Assembly: GCA_947493995.1 (NCBI GenBank)
Contig: CANLTJ010000007.1
Span: 1-64,000 of the forward strand
Direction: 5' to 3'
DNA length: 64,000 nucleotides
Origin: an uncultured Arachnia sp.
Lineage (GTDB): Bacteria; Actinomycetota; Actinomycetes; Propionibacteriales; Propionibacteriaceae
Both the position numbers and the translations under genes were made by a program. The notes beneath the pieces were generated by a model. That model was given only the letters and a program-made list of their open reading frames with translations. It did no database searches and was not told where the DNA came from. This document shows, one piece after another, positions 20,817-29,680 of this stretch. Every line of letters begins with the position of its first letter. Positions within the stretch are counted from its first letter, which is position 1.

Positions 20817-22217
20817 ATGAGGACACGGACTGCAAGATTGTGCATACTGGCCCTTGTGACGGGGCTTACGCTCACGTCCTGCGCTCAGGGTTCCGTTGAG
20901 GGCGGCGACGATTCGTCGGACGCGCAGGCCATCGGCTTCGATTCCAACGCGGAACTCTCCGGAGAGTTGGAAATCATGGGATTCGGACTCGGCGACGACG
21001 TGGCTGAATCCCGCTACGCGATTGCCGAGGAAGCGCTGGGCGAGTCCGTGACAATCAACCACGTCGAGGGTGCACTGGACATCCAGCAGTTCCTCACTGC
21101 TGTGGCGTCCGGCGAACCGCCGGACATCATCTACACGGGCCGGGATCAGGTTGGCACCTTCGCCTCCCGCGGTGCGCTCCTGCCGCTGGACCAGTGCATT
21201 GCTGGCGAGGGTATCGAGATCGACAACTACCGTGCCGCAGCCATCAATCAAGTGACGTTCGACGACCAGATCTATGGGATCCCGGAATTCAACTCCGTGC
21301 AAATCACCATGGCGAATTCCGATCTCCTCGACGCGTCCGGCCTCACGATTGAGGATGTCAACGGCTCCGACTGGGAGGCGCTTGCCGCCGCCACCGAATC
21401 TCTCCAAATCTCCGACGGCGGCCAACTCTCAGTGATCGGCTACGACTCCAAGCTTCCCGAGTTCCTGCCGTTGTGGGCGAACTCCAACGGCGTTGATCTG
21501 ATCTCCGACGACGGTCGTACGGCACAGATCAATGACCCTGCTGTGGTCGAGGCCCTCGAGTTCGCACTCGGCATCTACGAGTCCCAAGGTGGTTTCGGCG
21601 TCGTGAAGGCAGTACGCGACTCCGCGGATTTCTTCGGTGCGGGCAACCAGTTCGCCTCCAACACGTTGGGAGCGATGCCCATGGAGCAGTGGTACATCAA
21701 CGTACTCAACGACGTTTCCCCCGACGCCCCCATGGCTTTCGACACATTCCGCGGCAAGGACGGGGAAACCCTCGCGGTTGCAGGCGGCCAGGCGTGGGCC
21801 ATTCCGTCCGGGTCCGCCAACCCGGAGGCCGCATGTCGGTTCGCGAGGGCGATGACAACGCTCGACACCTGGACGGCTGCGGCCGAGAACCGGATATCAC
21901 TACGCGAAGAGGACGGTGGCACGTTCACCGGCATCCTCACCGCCCGCACCGACGCAGATGAAGCCATCCGGGACATGGTTCCCGAGACCGGAGACGAGAA
22001 ATGGGATTCCGCAATCGAGGCCATGTATGAAGCCAACGATGCCGCGTTCTCCTATCCCGCGAGCGCGGCCGACAACGAATTCCGCACGGCATGGACCGAC
22101 GCCGTCAACCGAGTATTGAACGGTCAGGAAGAGCCGCAGGAGGCGTTGGATCGAGCGCAGGAAGAAGCGCAGTCGGCACTGGATTCCGCTTGGGCCGCTT
22201 GGGAAGACGAGGGGTAG
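20817..22217 (+). CDS. Sugar-binding lipoprotein of second ABC importer
   Basis: Extracellular solute receptor, 466 residues from the ATG at 20817 (AAGAGGAG five bases upstream). The signal peptide ends in lipobox LTSC with Cys22 as the anchor. The mature part has a family-1 solute-binding fold with GEPPDIIYTGRDQVG and AGGQAWAIPSGSANPEAACRF. The last 40 residues are rich in Glu, Ala and Gln and look helical. It is followed after four bases by its permease genes. It is only distantly similar to the other binding protein at 6965-8281, so the two importers are not a recent duplication. Confidence 0.9.
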   Translation: MRTRTARLCILALVTGLTLTSCAQGSVEGGDDSSDAQAIGFDSNAELSGELEIMGFGLGDDVAESRYAIAEEALGESVTINHVEGALDIQQFLTAVASGEPPDIIYTGRDQVGTFASRGALLPLDQCIAGEGIEIDNYRAAAINQVTFDDQIYGIPEFNSVQITMANSDLLDASGLTIEDVNGSDWEALAAATESLQISDGGQLSVIGYDSKLPEFLPLWANSNGVDLISDDGRTAQINDPAVVEALEFALGIYESQGGFGVVKAVRDSADFFGAGNQFASNTLGAMPMEQWYINVLNDVSPDAPMAFDTFRGKDGETLAVAGGQAWAIPSGSANPEAACRFARAMTTLDTWTAAAENRISLREEDGGTFTGILTARTDADEAIRDMVPETGDEKWDSAIEAMYEANDAAFSYPASAADNEFRTAWTDAVNRVLNGQEEPQEALDRAQEEAQSALDSAWAAWEDEG

Positions 22218-22221
22218 GCCG

Positions 22222-23178
22222 ATGAGCGTCGTCGCCAAACCCACCGGAAGCAGAGCGGCGATGCCCCCCAAGCGTCCGGGGCTCAAACGCCAGCAGCGAC
22301 GCAACGTGTTGGCCGCCGTGGCATTCATCTCGCCATGGATCGTGGGGGCCGCGATCTTCACCCTCTGGCCGATCTTCTACAGCGGGTACTTGTCACTGAC
22401 TGACTACGACGTCATCAACCCGCCCTCCTTCATTGGTCTCGACAACTACGCGAGGCTGCTGGAGGATCCGAAAATAGTCTTGTCGTTGGCCAACACTCTG
22501 TACTACACCGTGCTCCTGGTGCCGCTGCAGATCATCTTCTCATTGAGCCTGGCCATCCTTCTCAACGAGGCAGGCCGTTCCTCGAGCTTCTTCAGGACCG
22601 CTTTCTATCTTCCCAATATGACTCCCCCGGTGGCGGTGGGCATCCTGTTGCTTCTGCTGTTCAACGGTCAGGATGGTTTGGTCAACGCGGTGCTCGGATG
22701 GTTCGGCATCGAAGGTCCGAACTGGACCACCGACCCTGCCTGGATCAAGCCGGGACTGGTGATGATGAGCCTGTGGTCGGTTGGCTCCACCATCATCATT
22801 CTGCTCGCGTCGCTGCGCAATGTCCCGGCTGAACTCTATGAGTCCGCTCGCATGGACGGAGCCAGTGCATGGCAGCGCACTATTCGAATCACGATCCCGA
22901 TGATCAGCGGCACCATTTTCTTCCTCGTCGTGGTTAATACCATCGCCGGGCTGCAGACGTTCACCGAGGCCTACACCGCTTTTCACGGCGCGGGGACGTA
23001 CAGCAATGACGCCTCCCTCTTTTATGCCATCTATCTGTTCCAGCAGGCATTCGAGTTCCTGCAGATGGGTTACGCCTCCGCGATGGCATGGGTGCTCTTT
23101 GTGATCATCATGATCCTCACCGGGATCCAGTTCTTTGTCAGTCGACGGCTCGTGTACTACGGAGGTGAGGACCAGTGA
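22222..23178 (+). CDS. Sugar ABC transporter permease (MalF type)
   Basis: Membrane subunit of the second carbohydrate importer, 318 residues. About 35 basic residues precede the first span (VLAAVAFISPWIVGAAIFTL). The docking loop reads ESARMDGASAWQRTIRITIP. Five further hydrophobic segments follow. Its stop overlaps the next gene by four bases (GTGA). Confidence 0.92.
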   Translation: MSVVAKPTGSRAAMPPKRPGLKRQQRRNVLAAVAFISPWIVGAAIFTLWPIFYSGYLSLTDYDVINPPSFIGLDNYARLLEDPKIVLSLANTLYYTVLLVPLQIIFSLSLAILLNEAGRSSSFFRTAFYLPNMTPPVAVGILLLLLFNGQDGLVNAVLGWFGIEGPNWTTDPAWIKPGLVMMSLWSVGSTIIILLASLRNVPAELYESARMDGASAWQRTIRITIPMISGTIFFLVVVNTIAGLQTFTEAYTAFHGAGTYSNDASLFYAIYLFQQAFEFLQMGYASAMAWVLFVIIMILTGIQFFVSRRLVYYGGEDQ

Positions 23179-24113
23179 CCTCCACCACCAGCGCAGGCAC
23201 TTCTGCAACGGCCAATCCGCGCCTGCAAGCTGCCGCCAAGGAAGAGGCGACCGCTCAGCCCACGCGGCGTCGCGACAGGCCCAAGCACTCGCTGCCAGCA
23301 CGCATTCTGATCCTGGTACTGCTGATCGGTTTCACGGCCATCTTCATCTACCCGTTCGTGTGGCTCGTCAGCGCGTCCTTCAAGCCGCGTGGCGAGGTGT
23401 TTGACAACAAGCTGATCCCTGAGACCTTCATCCTCGACAACTACATTCGGGTATGGCAGGAGGCGCCGCTGGCACTGTGGATCTTCAACACGGTGCTGGT
23501 CACCGTCCTGGCGGCAGGTGCTGTGACGATCTCCAGTGCAGTGGTCGCGTGGGGCTTCTCCTACTTCCGGTTCCCGGGCCGCAACATCTTGTTCGGGGTG
23601 GTGCTCGCCACGATGATGCTGCCCGGCGCAGTGACGATGGTGCCGGTGTTCTTGATCTGGAACAGCCTCGGCTTCGTCAACACGCTCGTTCCGCTGTGGG
23701 GTGCCAACCTCTTTGGCAGCGCCTTCTACATTTTTCTGCTGCGCCAGTTTTTCCTGGGCCTACCCCGCAGCCTTTTCGAGGCCGCGCGAGTGGATGGCGC
23801 AGGCAACTGGACGATCTTCGCCCGCATTGCAGCTCCACTGTGCAAGCCGGCCCTGATTGTCACCCTCATCTTCGAGTTCCAGGCATCATGGACGAACCTG
23901 ATGGCACCGCTGATCTATTTGCGGGACTCCGACAAGTTCACCGTGCCCCGGGGCCTCAAAGCCATGCTCGATCAGTTCGGATTCGGCGGCAACTGGAACT
24001 GGGAGATCATCGTGACCGCAAGTGTGATCACAACAATTCCCATGATCATTTTGTTCTTCCTGGCACAGCGGCACTTCGTTGAGGGAATCGCCACCACCGG
24101 GGCCAAGGGCTGA
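23175..24113 (+). CDS. Sugar ABC transporter permease (MalG type)
   Basis: Second membrane subunit, 312 residues, GTG start inside the stop of the preceding permease. A polar N-terminal 40 residues are followed by six hydrophobic segments and the EAA loop FEAARVDGAGNWTIFARIAAP. It is the last gene of the cassette and again no ATPase gene follows. A bidirectional hairpin at 24235-24264 ends the transcript. Confidence 0.92.
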   Translation: MTSTTSAGTSATANPRLQAAAKEEATAQPTRRRDRPKHSLPARILILVLLIGFTAIFIYPFVWLVSASFKPRGEVFDNKLIPETFILDNYIRVWQEAPLALWIFNTVLVTVLAAGAVTISSAVVAWGFSYFRFPGRNILFGVVLATMMLPGAVTMVPVFLIWNSLGFVNTLVPLWGANLFGSAFYIFLLRQFFLGLPRSLFEAARVDGAGNWTIFARIAAPLCKPALIVTLIFEFQASWTNLMAPLIYLRDSDKFTVPRGLKAMLDQFGFGGNWNWEIIVTASVITTIPMIILFFLAQRHFVEGIATTGAKG

Positions 24114-24145
24114 GAAATCAGCTGGCTCCACGATGAGCCTTCAGA

Positions 24146-24175
24146 TACCAACGCTCCGACTACCAACTCTCCGAC
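24146..24175. repeat. 15-bp tandem repeat
   Basis: taccaacgctccgac (24146-24160) is followed directly by a copy with one change (24161-24175). It lies between the importer's last gene and the shared terminator. Confidence 0.75.
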
Positions 24176-24234
24176 GCCCGGGCTGAAGCCGGATAACACT
24201 TCAACCCCATCTCGAGCGTGCTGCGACATGCAGT

Positions 24235-24264
24235 GTGCCCGCACCCCACATGGGGTGCGGGCAC
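24235..24264. terminator. Bidirectional terminator between importer and rplA
   Basis: Perfect 14-bp stem (24235-24248 with 24251-24264) in the gap between convergent transcription units, 10 bases after the rplA stop. It can serve both strands. Confidence 0.85.
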
Positions 24265-24274
24265 GAAGAGCAGA

Positions 24275-24976
24275 TCAGGCCTCGACGGGCTTGGTGACCG
24301 AACCGTCAACGAGCACACTAGGGCTCATCGTGGCCGACACCGCAATCTTGCGGATGTAGCGACCCTTCGAAGCGGCAGGCTTCAACCGGTGCACCTCGTC
24401 GAGGACGGAGTAGTAGTTCTCCACCAGCTGCTGGGCCGTGAAGCTGGCCTTGCCGATGAGGTACTGCAGGTTGCCGTGGCGGTCAATGCGGAACTCGATC
24501 TTTCCGCCCTTGATGTCCGAGACAGCCTTCGCGACATCCATCGTCACGGTGCCGGTCTTCGGGTTCGGCATCAGGCCACGGGGACCCAACACGCGGCCGA
24601 GACGTCCCACCTTGCCCATCAGGTCAGGAGTGGCGACGACGGCGTCGAAGTCCAGGTAGCCGTCGGAGACCTTCTCGATCAGGTCGTCGCTGCCCACCTC
24701 GTCCGCGCCCGCGGCGAGTGCCTGTTCCGCGCGGTCACCGGTGGCGAAGACAAGGACCCGTGCCGTCTTTCCGGTGCCGTGGGGAAGATTGACTGTGCCG
24801 CGGACCATCTGGTCGGCCTTGCGAGGGTCGACGCCGAGTCGGACTGCCACATCGATCGACTCGTCAAACTTCGCCGTCGCCATCTCTTTGACGAGACGGA
24901 TGGCTTCCTCGGGACGGTGCTGCTGGTCGGCGTCGCGCTTGTCCGCAGCCGACCTGTATGCCTTGCTGTGCTTCAT
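24275..24976 (-). CDS. rplA: 50S ribosomal protein L1
   Basis: L1 stalk protein that handles exit of deacylated tRNA, 233 residues. The start at 24976 gives the typical N-terminus [10 protein letters not shown] and has an AAGGAA site; in-frame extension to 25180 is not coding-like. Conserved segments include [23 protein letters not shown] and [17 protein letters not shown]. It is separated from rplK by about 100 bases with a small hairpin. Confidence 0.98.
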   Translation of the reverse strand: MKHSKAYRSAADKRDADQQHRPEEAIRLVKEMATAKFDESIDVAVRLGVDPRKADQMVRGTVNLPHGTGKTARVLVFATGDRAEQALAAGADEVGSDDLIEKVSDGYLDFDAVVATPDLMGKVGRLGRVLGPRGLMPNPKTGTVTMDVAKAVSDIKGGKIEFRIDRHGNLQYLIGKASFTAQQLVENYYSVLDEVHRLKPAASKGRYIRKIAVSATMSPSVLVDGSVTKPVEA

Positions 24977-25000
24977 ATCTCTGGTTCCTTCATGTGTTAG

Positions 25001-25017
25001 CCAGCCTCGCGGGCTGG
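25001..25017 (-). terminator. Small hairpin between rplK and rplA
   Basis: ccagcc (25001-25006) pairs with ggctgg (25012-25017) across a five-base loop, about 24 bases upstream of rplA. It may be a partial terminator or part of an L1 autoregulatory site; the evidence is only the stem. Confidence 0.35.
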
Positions 25018-25079
25018 TCCACCAGTTCCTGGTTCGAACGGGAGTGTTCCCTTCCAGGTATGGGGCTGTTGAATGTGGG

Positions 25080-25508
25080 TCAGTTGACTTCGACGCCCAT
25101 GGAGCGGGCAGTTCCTTCGACGATCTGCATGGCGGACTCAACGTCGTTGGCGTTGAGATCCGGCAGCTTCTGCGTGGCAATCTCGCGGACCTGGTCCTTG
25201 GTGAGCTTGCCGACCTTGTTGGCGAGAGGGTTCTCCGAACCCTTGCTCAGACCAGCGGCCTTCTTGATGAGTTCAGCCGCGGGCGGCGTCTTCGTGACGA
25301 AGGTGAACGTACGGTCCTCGTAGATGGTGATCTCGACGGGGATGACGTTGCCGCGCTGGGATTCAGTCGCGGCATTGTAGGCCTTGACGAACTCCATGAT
25401 GTTGACGCCGTGCGGGCCGAGAGCGGTACCGACCGGCGGTGCGGGTGTGGCCGAGCCAGCGTTCAGTGCGACCTTGACGAGGGCCGCCACCTTCTTCTTG
25501 GGAGGCAT
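25080..25508 (-). CDS. rplK: 50S ribosomal protein L11
   Basis: Component of the GTPase-associated centre on the 50S subunit, 142 residues, full length. The N-terminal domain carries [20 protein letters not shown], the region that binds thiostrepton-type drugs, and the C-terminal 23S-binding domain follows. It lies 96 bases downstream of nusG. Confidence 0.98.
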   Translation of the reverse strand: MPPKKKVAALVKVALNAGSATPAPPVGTALGPHGVNIMEFVKAYNAATESQRGNVIPVEITIYEDRTFTFVTKTPPAAELIKKAAGLSKGSENPLANKVGKLTKDQVREIATQKLPDLNANDVESAMQIVEGTARSMGVEVN

Positions 25509-25604
25509 GAGGGTCCTTAGTTGTTGAGGGTGATGGTTGTGCAGCGGTCCCTGCGTTGTGACCCTGTGGCATGGGAGACGTCAGCAGGTGAGCGCCAGTG
25601 CAGC

Positions 25605-26411
25605 TTAGACGACTTTCTCGACCTGCTTGAATTCCAGGTCAAGAGGAGTCTCACGACCCATGAAGTCCACGAGGGCCTTCAGGCGTGCGCTCTTGGGGTT
25701 GAGTTCGGTGATGGTTGCATGCATGCCTGCGAAGGGGCCGTCGGCAACCATGATGGAGTCGCCGATCTCGAAGTCGACCACTTCCACCTTCTTGTTCCGT
25801 TGCTTGGCGGAGGTGTCGCTGGATGCGGCCGCCACACGTGCGACGACCGACGGGGTCAGCATGTTGAGCACCTCGTCCACACTCAGCGGGACGGGTGTCT
25901 GGCCGTGACCGACGAAGCCGGTGACCGACGGCGTGTGGCGGACGACGCCCCACGACTCATCGGTCAAATCCATGCGAACCAGCACGTACCCCGGGAGAAC
26001 ACAACGCGTGACGGTTTTGCGGGTGTTGTTGCGCAGTTCGACGACGTCCTCAGTGGGCACGATCGTCTCGAAAATGTAGTCCTCCATGTCCAGGGACTGA
26101 GCGCGGGCGTCCACGTTCTGCTTGACGCGATTCTCCATACCGGAATAGGTGTGGATGACGTACCAATCGCCGAACTTGGACTCCAGTTCCTGACGCAGTG
26201 CCTCGATGGCGACGTCGGTCTCATCCTGGGTTTCGTCCTGGTCGTCGTCCTCCTGGCTCTCGGGCTCCTCCTCCAGCACGACCTCGGCCTCGGGCGCCCC
26301 ATCCTCGGATGGGGCACTGAGGTCAATCTCGACGTCGTCGCTGGGCTCCTCAGACTCGATCTCGCCGAGGTCGATCTCGAAGTCCTCGGACGGGTTGGTG
26401 TTCTCAGTCAT
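25605..26411 (-). CDS. nusG: Transcription antitermination factor NusG
   Basis: Elongation factor that binds RNA polymerase and couples it to ribosomes or Rho. 268 residues from the ATG at 26411 (a TTG one codon earlier is possible). The first 80 residues are a strongly acidic, low-complexity extension. The NGN domain starts at DWYVIHTYSGMENRVKQNV, with VLPGYVLVRMDLTD and VVRHTPSVTGFVG, and the KOW domain contains GDSIMVADGPFAGM. Only three bases separate it from secE. Confidence 0.97.
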   Translation of the reverse strand: MTENTNPSEDFEIDLGEIESEEPSDDVEIDLSAPSEDGAPEAEVVLEEEPESQEDDDQDETQDETDVAIEALRQELESKFGDWYVIHTYSGMENRVKQNVDARAQSLDMEDYIFETIVPTEDVVELRNNTRKTVTRCVLPGYVLVRMDLTDESWGVVRHTPSVTGFVGHGQTPVPLSVDEVLNMLTPSVVARVAAASSDTSAKQRNKKVEVVDFEIGDSIMVADGPFAGMHATITELNPKSARLKALVDFMGRETPLDLEFKQVEKVV

Positions 26412-26414
26412 CAA

Positions 26415-26957
26415 TCAAGCTCCTAGCAGTCTCAGCAGTAGAGCGCCGAACCCGGCGTCAAGCAAGCCCACGAAGGCAATCATGAACAGGACAAAAATGA
26501 GCACAGCGAAGAACAGGACAGTCAGTTGTGCCCACGTGGGCCACACGACCTTCCTGATCTCGCCCGCTGATTGCTTGACGAAAGTGGCGGGATTCTTGGC
26601 GGTGTACGGATCGTGATCCTCCCTTGCTGACTCGGAACGCTTGCGCGTCGCCGTGGCCTTTTTCACGGGGGCATTGGTACTCCGTCGCACTGACGCGGCC
26701 GTGGCCTGCTCCGCAGGCGTGAAGTCCTTTTCCAGGTCGGCGATCGCGTCGTCGTCATCATCCGGGTCGGCGTCGACGGTGTCGCGACGCACCGGTGCAG
26801 GGGAGGAACGGCGACGGGTTGAACCCCTGGGGCGGTCCCGCTGAGGGGTCTCTTCGACCGCACCGGCCTCAAGGCGGTCGCCGGAACCTTCCCTGTCCCC
26901 GAGCGCGTCTTCCTCGCGGTCAGAGGCCCCCGACGGTCCGGGAGTCTTGTCGCTCAC
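26415..26957 (-). CDS. secE: Preprotein translocase subunit SecE
   Basis: Small membrane subunit of the SecYEG channel. The true SecE domain is the last 60 residues: ETRK-like segment AGEIRKVVWPTWAQL followed by one span (VLFFAVLIFVLFMIAFVGLL). Before it lie about 115 residues of charged, disordered-looking sequence with an acidic DADPDDDDDA run, making the protein 180 residues, larger than minimal SecE. Order tRNA-Trp, secE, nusG, rplK, rplA is conserved in Actinobacteria. Confidence 0.95.
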   Translation of the reverse strand: MSDKTPGPSGASDREEDALGDREGSGDRLEAGAVEETPQRDRPRGSTRRRSSPAPVRRDTVDADPDDDDDAIADLEKDFTPAEQATAASVRRSTNAPVKKATATRKRSESAREDHDPYTAKNPATFVKQSAGEIRKVVWPTWAQLTVLFFAVLIFVLFMIAFVGLLDAGFGALLLRLLGA

Positions 26958-27040
26958 GCGTTTCCCCTTCAGTCAACAAACAAAATGCCTCACCATCCCG
27001 CTGGGATGGCAGGCGCCTGGAAACAGTCCACACTGCTTCG

Positions 27041-27113
<73 letters not shown>

Positions 27114-27175
27114 TTGCGGCATCGTCGGCCCACCCGGGTGGAAGCCGGGCGCAGCGCCAATGTCGCCAGTCCCAC

Positions 27176-27206
27176 ATGTTACGCCACGACCCGCCACTGC
27201 GTCGAA
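27176..27206 (-). promoter_or_regulatory. Weak candidate promoter for tRNA-Trp/secE
   Basis: Minus-strand TTCGAC (27201-27206), 19 bases, TAACAT (27176-27181), about 60 bases before the tRNA. The spacing is long and the match modest. Confidence 0.3.
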
Positions 27207-27216
27207 CCGGAGGCGC

Positions 27217-28305
27217 TCACAAAGTGGCACCCAGGATGTTCACCTCCGGCTCAAGGATGATTCCGAAGCGCGCGGCCACACCATCGCGCACTTCTCGTGC
27301 GAGTTCTACGAGATCGTCAGCTGTCGCACCGCCCCGGTTGGTGAGGGCAAGGACGTGCTTGGTGGAGAGGCGTGCTGTGGGATTGCCGTGCCCGCGCGAG
27401 AATCCTGCGTGCTGGATGAGCCAGGCCGCACTGGTTTTGACCTTGTCGCCGGACGGGAATCGAGGCGCTTCCGGTGGCAGTGCGGCAGCTTCGTCCGGGC
27501 TGAGCAGAGGATTGGTGAAGAAGGATCCGCCACTCCACGTGTCAGGATCATCCGCGTCCAGCACCATGCCCTTGGATCGACGGATATCGAGCACGGCTTG
27601 CCTGACCGCTGTAGTGCTGACCCGCTCCCCCGCGTCCACGCCGAGCGCCCGGGCGAGTTCCGGGTAGGCGATGGCGGTGCCGAGGTCACCGAGGGGAAAC
27701 TGGAAGGACACCTCCACCACGCACCAACGTCCCGGATTGCGCTTGAAGATCGACGTGCGATACCCGAACCCGCAGTCCACGGCGGGGAAGGTCGTGATGG
27801 CGCCAGTCCTGCGGTCCAGCGTGCGCACGGAACTGATGGTGGCGGCCACGTCGGTGCCGTAAGCGCCCACGTTCTGGATGGGGGTGGCGCCGACGGAGCC
27901 GGGGATACCGGAAAGCGTCTCCACGCCCACCCACCCCTGTGAGACCGCGAACGCGACGAACTCGTCCCAGTTCTCCCCCGCCTGCACACGCACGCTGGCG
28001 CCACCACAGTCGGACACCTCTGCGGTGATGCCACGGGTGGCCACAAGGATGACCGTCCCGTCGAAGCCGTCGTCGGGCGCGAGAATGTTGGACCCGCCCC
28101 CCAACAGGAGGACAGGCGTCCGGTTCTCGTCGGCTCGGCGCACCTCATCGACGAGCTCCTCCGGCGTGGTCACCCGGATGAACTGCGCTGCCGGACCGCC
28201 CACACGAAACGTGGTGTGATCAGCCAGCAGCACCGAAGCGGGCTGCTCCGGCGCCGCTCCACGTTGGGAGACGAAGGACACCTCGCAGGCCTCGGGCTCA
28301 GTCAA
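27217..28305 (-). CDS. murB: UDP-N-acetylenolpyruvoylglucosamine reductase
   Basis: FAD enzyme that reduces UDP-GlcNAc-enolpyruvate to UDP-MurNAc in peptidoglycan synthesis. The FAD-binding part shows TTFRVGGPA, LLGGGSNIL and SGIPGSVGATPIQNVGAYG; catalytic-region motifs are YRTSIFKR, the serine in GGSFFTNPLL and the glutamate in ILEPEVNI. I place the start at a TTG (28305), which overlaps the preceding dehydratase stop by eight bases; a GTG at 28281 is an alternative. From the TTG start the protein has 362 residues. Confidence 0.95.
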   Translation of the reverse strand: MTEPEACEVSFVSQRGAAPEQPASVLLADHTTFRVGGPAAQFIRVTTPEELVDEVRRADENRTPVLLLGGGSNILAPDDGFDGTVILVATRGITAEVSDCGGASVRVQAGENWDEFVAFAVSQGWVGVETLSGIPGSVGATPIQNVGAYGTDVAATISSVRTLDRRTGAITTFPAVDCGFGYRTSIFKRNPGRWCVVEVSFQFPLGDLGTAIAYPELARALGVDAGERVSTTAVRQAVLDIRRSKGMVLDADDPDTWSGGSFFTNPLLSPDEAAALPPEAPRFPSGDKVKTSAAWLIQHAGFSRGHGNPTARLSTKHVLALTNRGGATADDLVELAREVRDGVAARFGIILEPEVNILGATL

Positions 28306-28708
28306 GACGTACCTGCGCGCGTGCGGCACCGAGAACGGCCTCATCGCCACAGGTCGCCGTGATCGACACCGTGGCGACGCCGTCCGAGACGTCCTTGACG
28401 GCCGCGTTGACGATCACTTCGACGCCCTCATCGGTATCCGGCACCACCACCGGCCTGGTGAAGCGGACAAAGTACTCCGTCACCCTGCCGGGATCGCCGC
28501 ACCAGTTGGTGACAATGCGCAACGCCGCACCCATCGTCCACATTCCGTGCGCCACCACACCCGAAAGACCAATGGCCCTGGCATGCCGGTCCGAGAAGTG
28601 GATCTCGTTGAAATCGGTGGAGGCTCCCGAGTAACGCACGATGTCGGCACGAGTGATCGGTACCCGCACCTCGGGGAGGACGGTTCCCGCGACGACCGGT
28701 TCAGACAT
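28298..28708 (-). CDS. MaoC-type dehydratase (HadB-like)
   Basis: 136 residues from the ATG at 28708, a single hot-dog fold with the hydratase signature: SGASTDFNEIHFSDRHARAIGLSGVVAHGMW contains the catalytic Asp and His. It most resembles HadB, the catalytic half of the heterodimeric (3R)-hydroxyacyl-ACP dehydratase of mycobacteria. Its start overlaps the stop of the HadA-like gene by eight bases, so the two chains are probably made in equal amounts. Role: dehydration step of fatty-acid elongation (inference); a HadC-like third gene is absent here. Confidence 0.82.
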   Translation of the reverse strand: MSEPVVAGTVLPEVRVPITRADIVRYSGASTDFNEIHFSDRHARAIGLSGVVAHGMWTMGAALRIVTNWCGDPGRVTEYFVRFTRPVVVPDTDEGVEVIVNAAVKDVSDGVATVSITATCGDEAVLGAARAQVRLD

Positions 28709-29126
28709 GGGAGTCCTCCTTCGTGTGCATGAGGGTGGAGTGGGCGGTGCACACCGTGGATCCGTCCACGGCGAGATCCACCACCACCGACACCATGTCC
28801 AGGTTGCCGCGATTGCGCACCTTTTCGATGGACAGCCTTGCCACCACATCGTCGCCATCGCGCAGGGGGCGGTGGAAGGTGAATCTCTGGTCAGTGTGCA
28901 TGGTGCGGTGCAGCGCCAGGCCGAGCTCGGGGTCGTCGAAGAGGGCGCTCCATGCCTGTGCGGCGATCACCGCCGCGAAGGTGGGCGGCGCGATGGCGTT
29001 TCGTCCCGAGTAGGCCGGATTGTCGTCCCCGAGCGCTGCAGCGAACTCCTCGATCTTGGCGGAGCTGACGCGGTAGGCGGTTGCTGCCGGGTAGGAACGG
29101 CCCGCATGCTCTGTGGTGATGGGCAT
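28701..29126 (-). CDS. MaoC-type dehydratase partner (HadA-like)
   Basis: 141 residues from the ATG at 29126, which begins MPITTEHAGRSYPAATAYRV; the longer frame upstream runs into rpmG. The hot-dog fold is the FAS1/HadA type with FAAALGDDNPAYSG, lacking the full catalytic HxD pattern of its neighbour, as expected for the substrate-binding subunit. The order rpmG, hadA, hadB, tRNA-Trp, secE is also found in mycobacteria, here with murB inserted. Confidence 0.8.
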   Translation of the reverse strand: MPITTEHAGRSYPAATAYRVSSAKIEEFAAALGDDNPAYSGRNAIAPPTFAAVIAAQAWSALFDDPELGLALHRTMHTDQRFTFHRPLRDGDDVVARLSIEKVRNRGNLDMVSVVVDLAVDGSTVCTAHSTLMHTKEDSHV

Positions 29127-29183
29127 GCGCGTAAGGCTACTTGAAAACACCTTCGCATCGACCCGTGAAGCGGGGCCAAACGC

Positions 29184-29222
29184 AATCTGCGGCCGCACCC
29201 TGGTTGGGTGCGGCCGCAGATT
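29184..29222 (-). terminator. rpmG terminator hairpin
   Basis: Perfect 17-bp stem (29184-29200 with 29206-29222) and five-base loop, 17 bases after the rpmG stop and 57 bases before the HadA-like start. It should isolate rpmG from the dehydratase genes. Confidence 0.85.
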
Positions 29223-29239
29223 GGCAGGAAGTATCTGTT

Positions 29240-29410
29240 TCAGCGCGTCTCGCGGTGAGCGCGATGGGTGCGGCACCTGGGGCAGAACTTGTTGATCTCG
29301 AGCCGGTCGGGATCGTTGCGCCGGTTCTTCTTCGTGATGTAGTTGCGCTCCTTGCACTCGGTGCACGCGAGTGTGATCTTCGGACGTACGTCCTGTCCCT
29401 TCTTGGCCAT
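29240..29410 (-). CDS. rpmG: 50S ribosomal protein L33
   Basis: 56 residues from the ATG at 29410. It keeps both cysteine pairs (ACTEC and FCPRC), so it is the zinc-binding form, not the zinc-free paralogue many Actinobacteria induce when zinc is scarce. The 53-base gap to tRNA-Met suggests cotranscription with the tRNAs. Confidence 0.97.
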   Translation of the reverse strand: MAKKGQDVRPKITLACTECKERNYITKKNRRNDPDRLEINKFCPRCRTHRAHRETR

Positions 29411-29464
29411 GATCTCATTCCTCGGGGTTTGGCGCTTGGTGGCGACGGGTTGGGTGAAGCTCGG

Positions 29465-29537
29465 TGACGAGAGCGGGAATCGAACCCGCGACACAGCGAT
29501 TATGAGCCGCTTGCTCTACCGACTGAGCTACCTCGTC
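29465..29537 (-). tRNA. tRNA-Met (CAT)
   Basis: 73 bases on the minus strand. Acceptor GACGAGG pairs with TCTCGTC (one G-U), D-arm GCTCAGTCGGTAGAGC, anticodon CAT, T-arm GGTTCGATTCC. The perfect Watson-Crick 1-72 pair argues for an elongator rather than an initiator. Confidence 0.95.
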
Positions 29538-29571
29538 AAGGTGTTTCCTCCCGGGCTGCGGGTTGAAACAG

Positions 29572-29644
29572 AGCCCTCATGCGGAATCGAACCGCAGACC
29601 TTCTCCTTACCATGGAGACGCTCTACCGACTGAGCTATGAGGGC
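29572..29644 (-). tRNA. tRNA-Thr (GGT)
   Basis: 73 bases, acceptor GCCCTCA paired perfectly with TGAGGGC. The anticodon stem TCTCC/GGAGA encloses loop ATGGTAA with anticodon GGT, and the T-arm is TGCGG-TTCGATT-CCGCA. It is 34 bases upstream of tRNA-Met. Confidence 0.95.
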
Positions 29645-29680
29645 CAGCCGACGTCCAAAGATACACAGGATGGAGACGAG

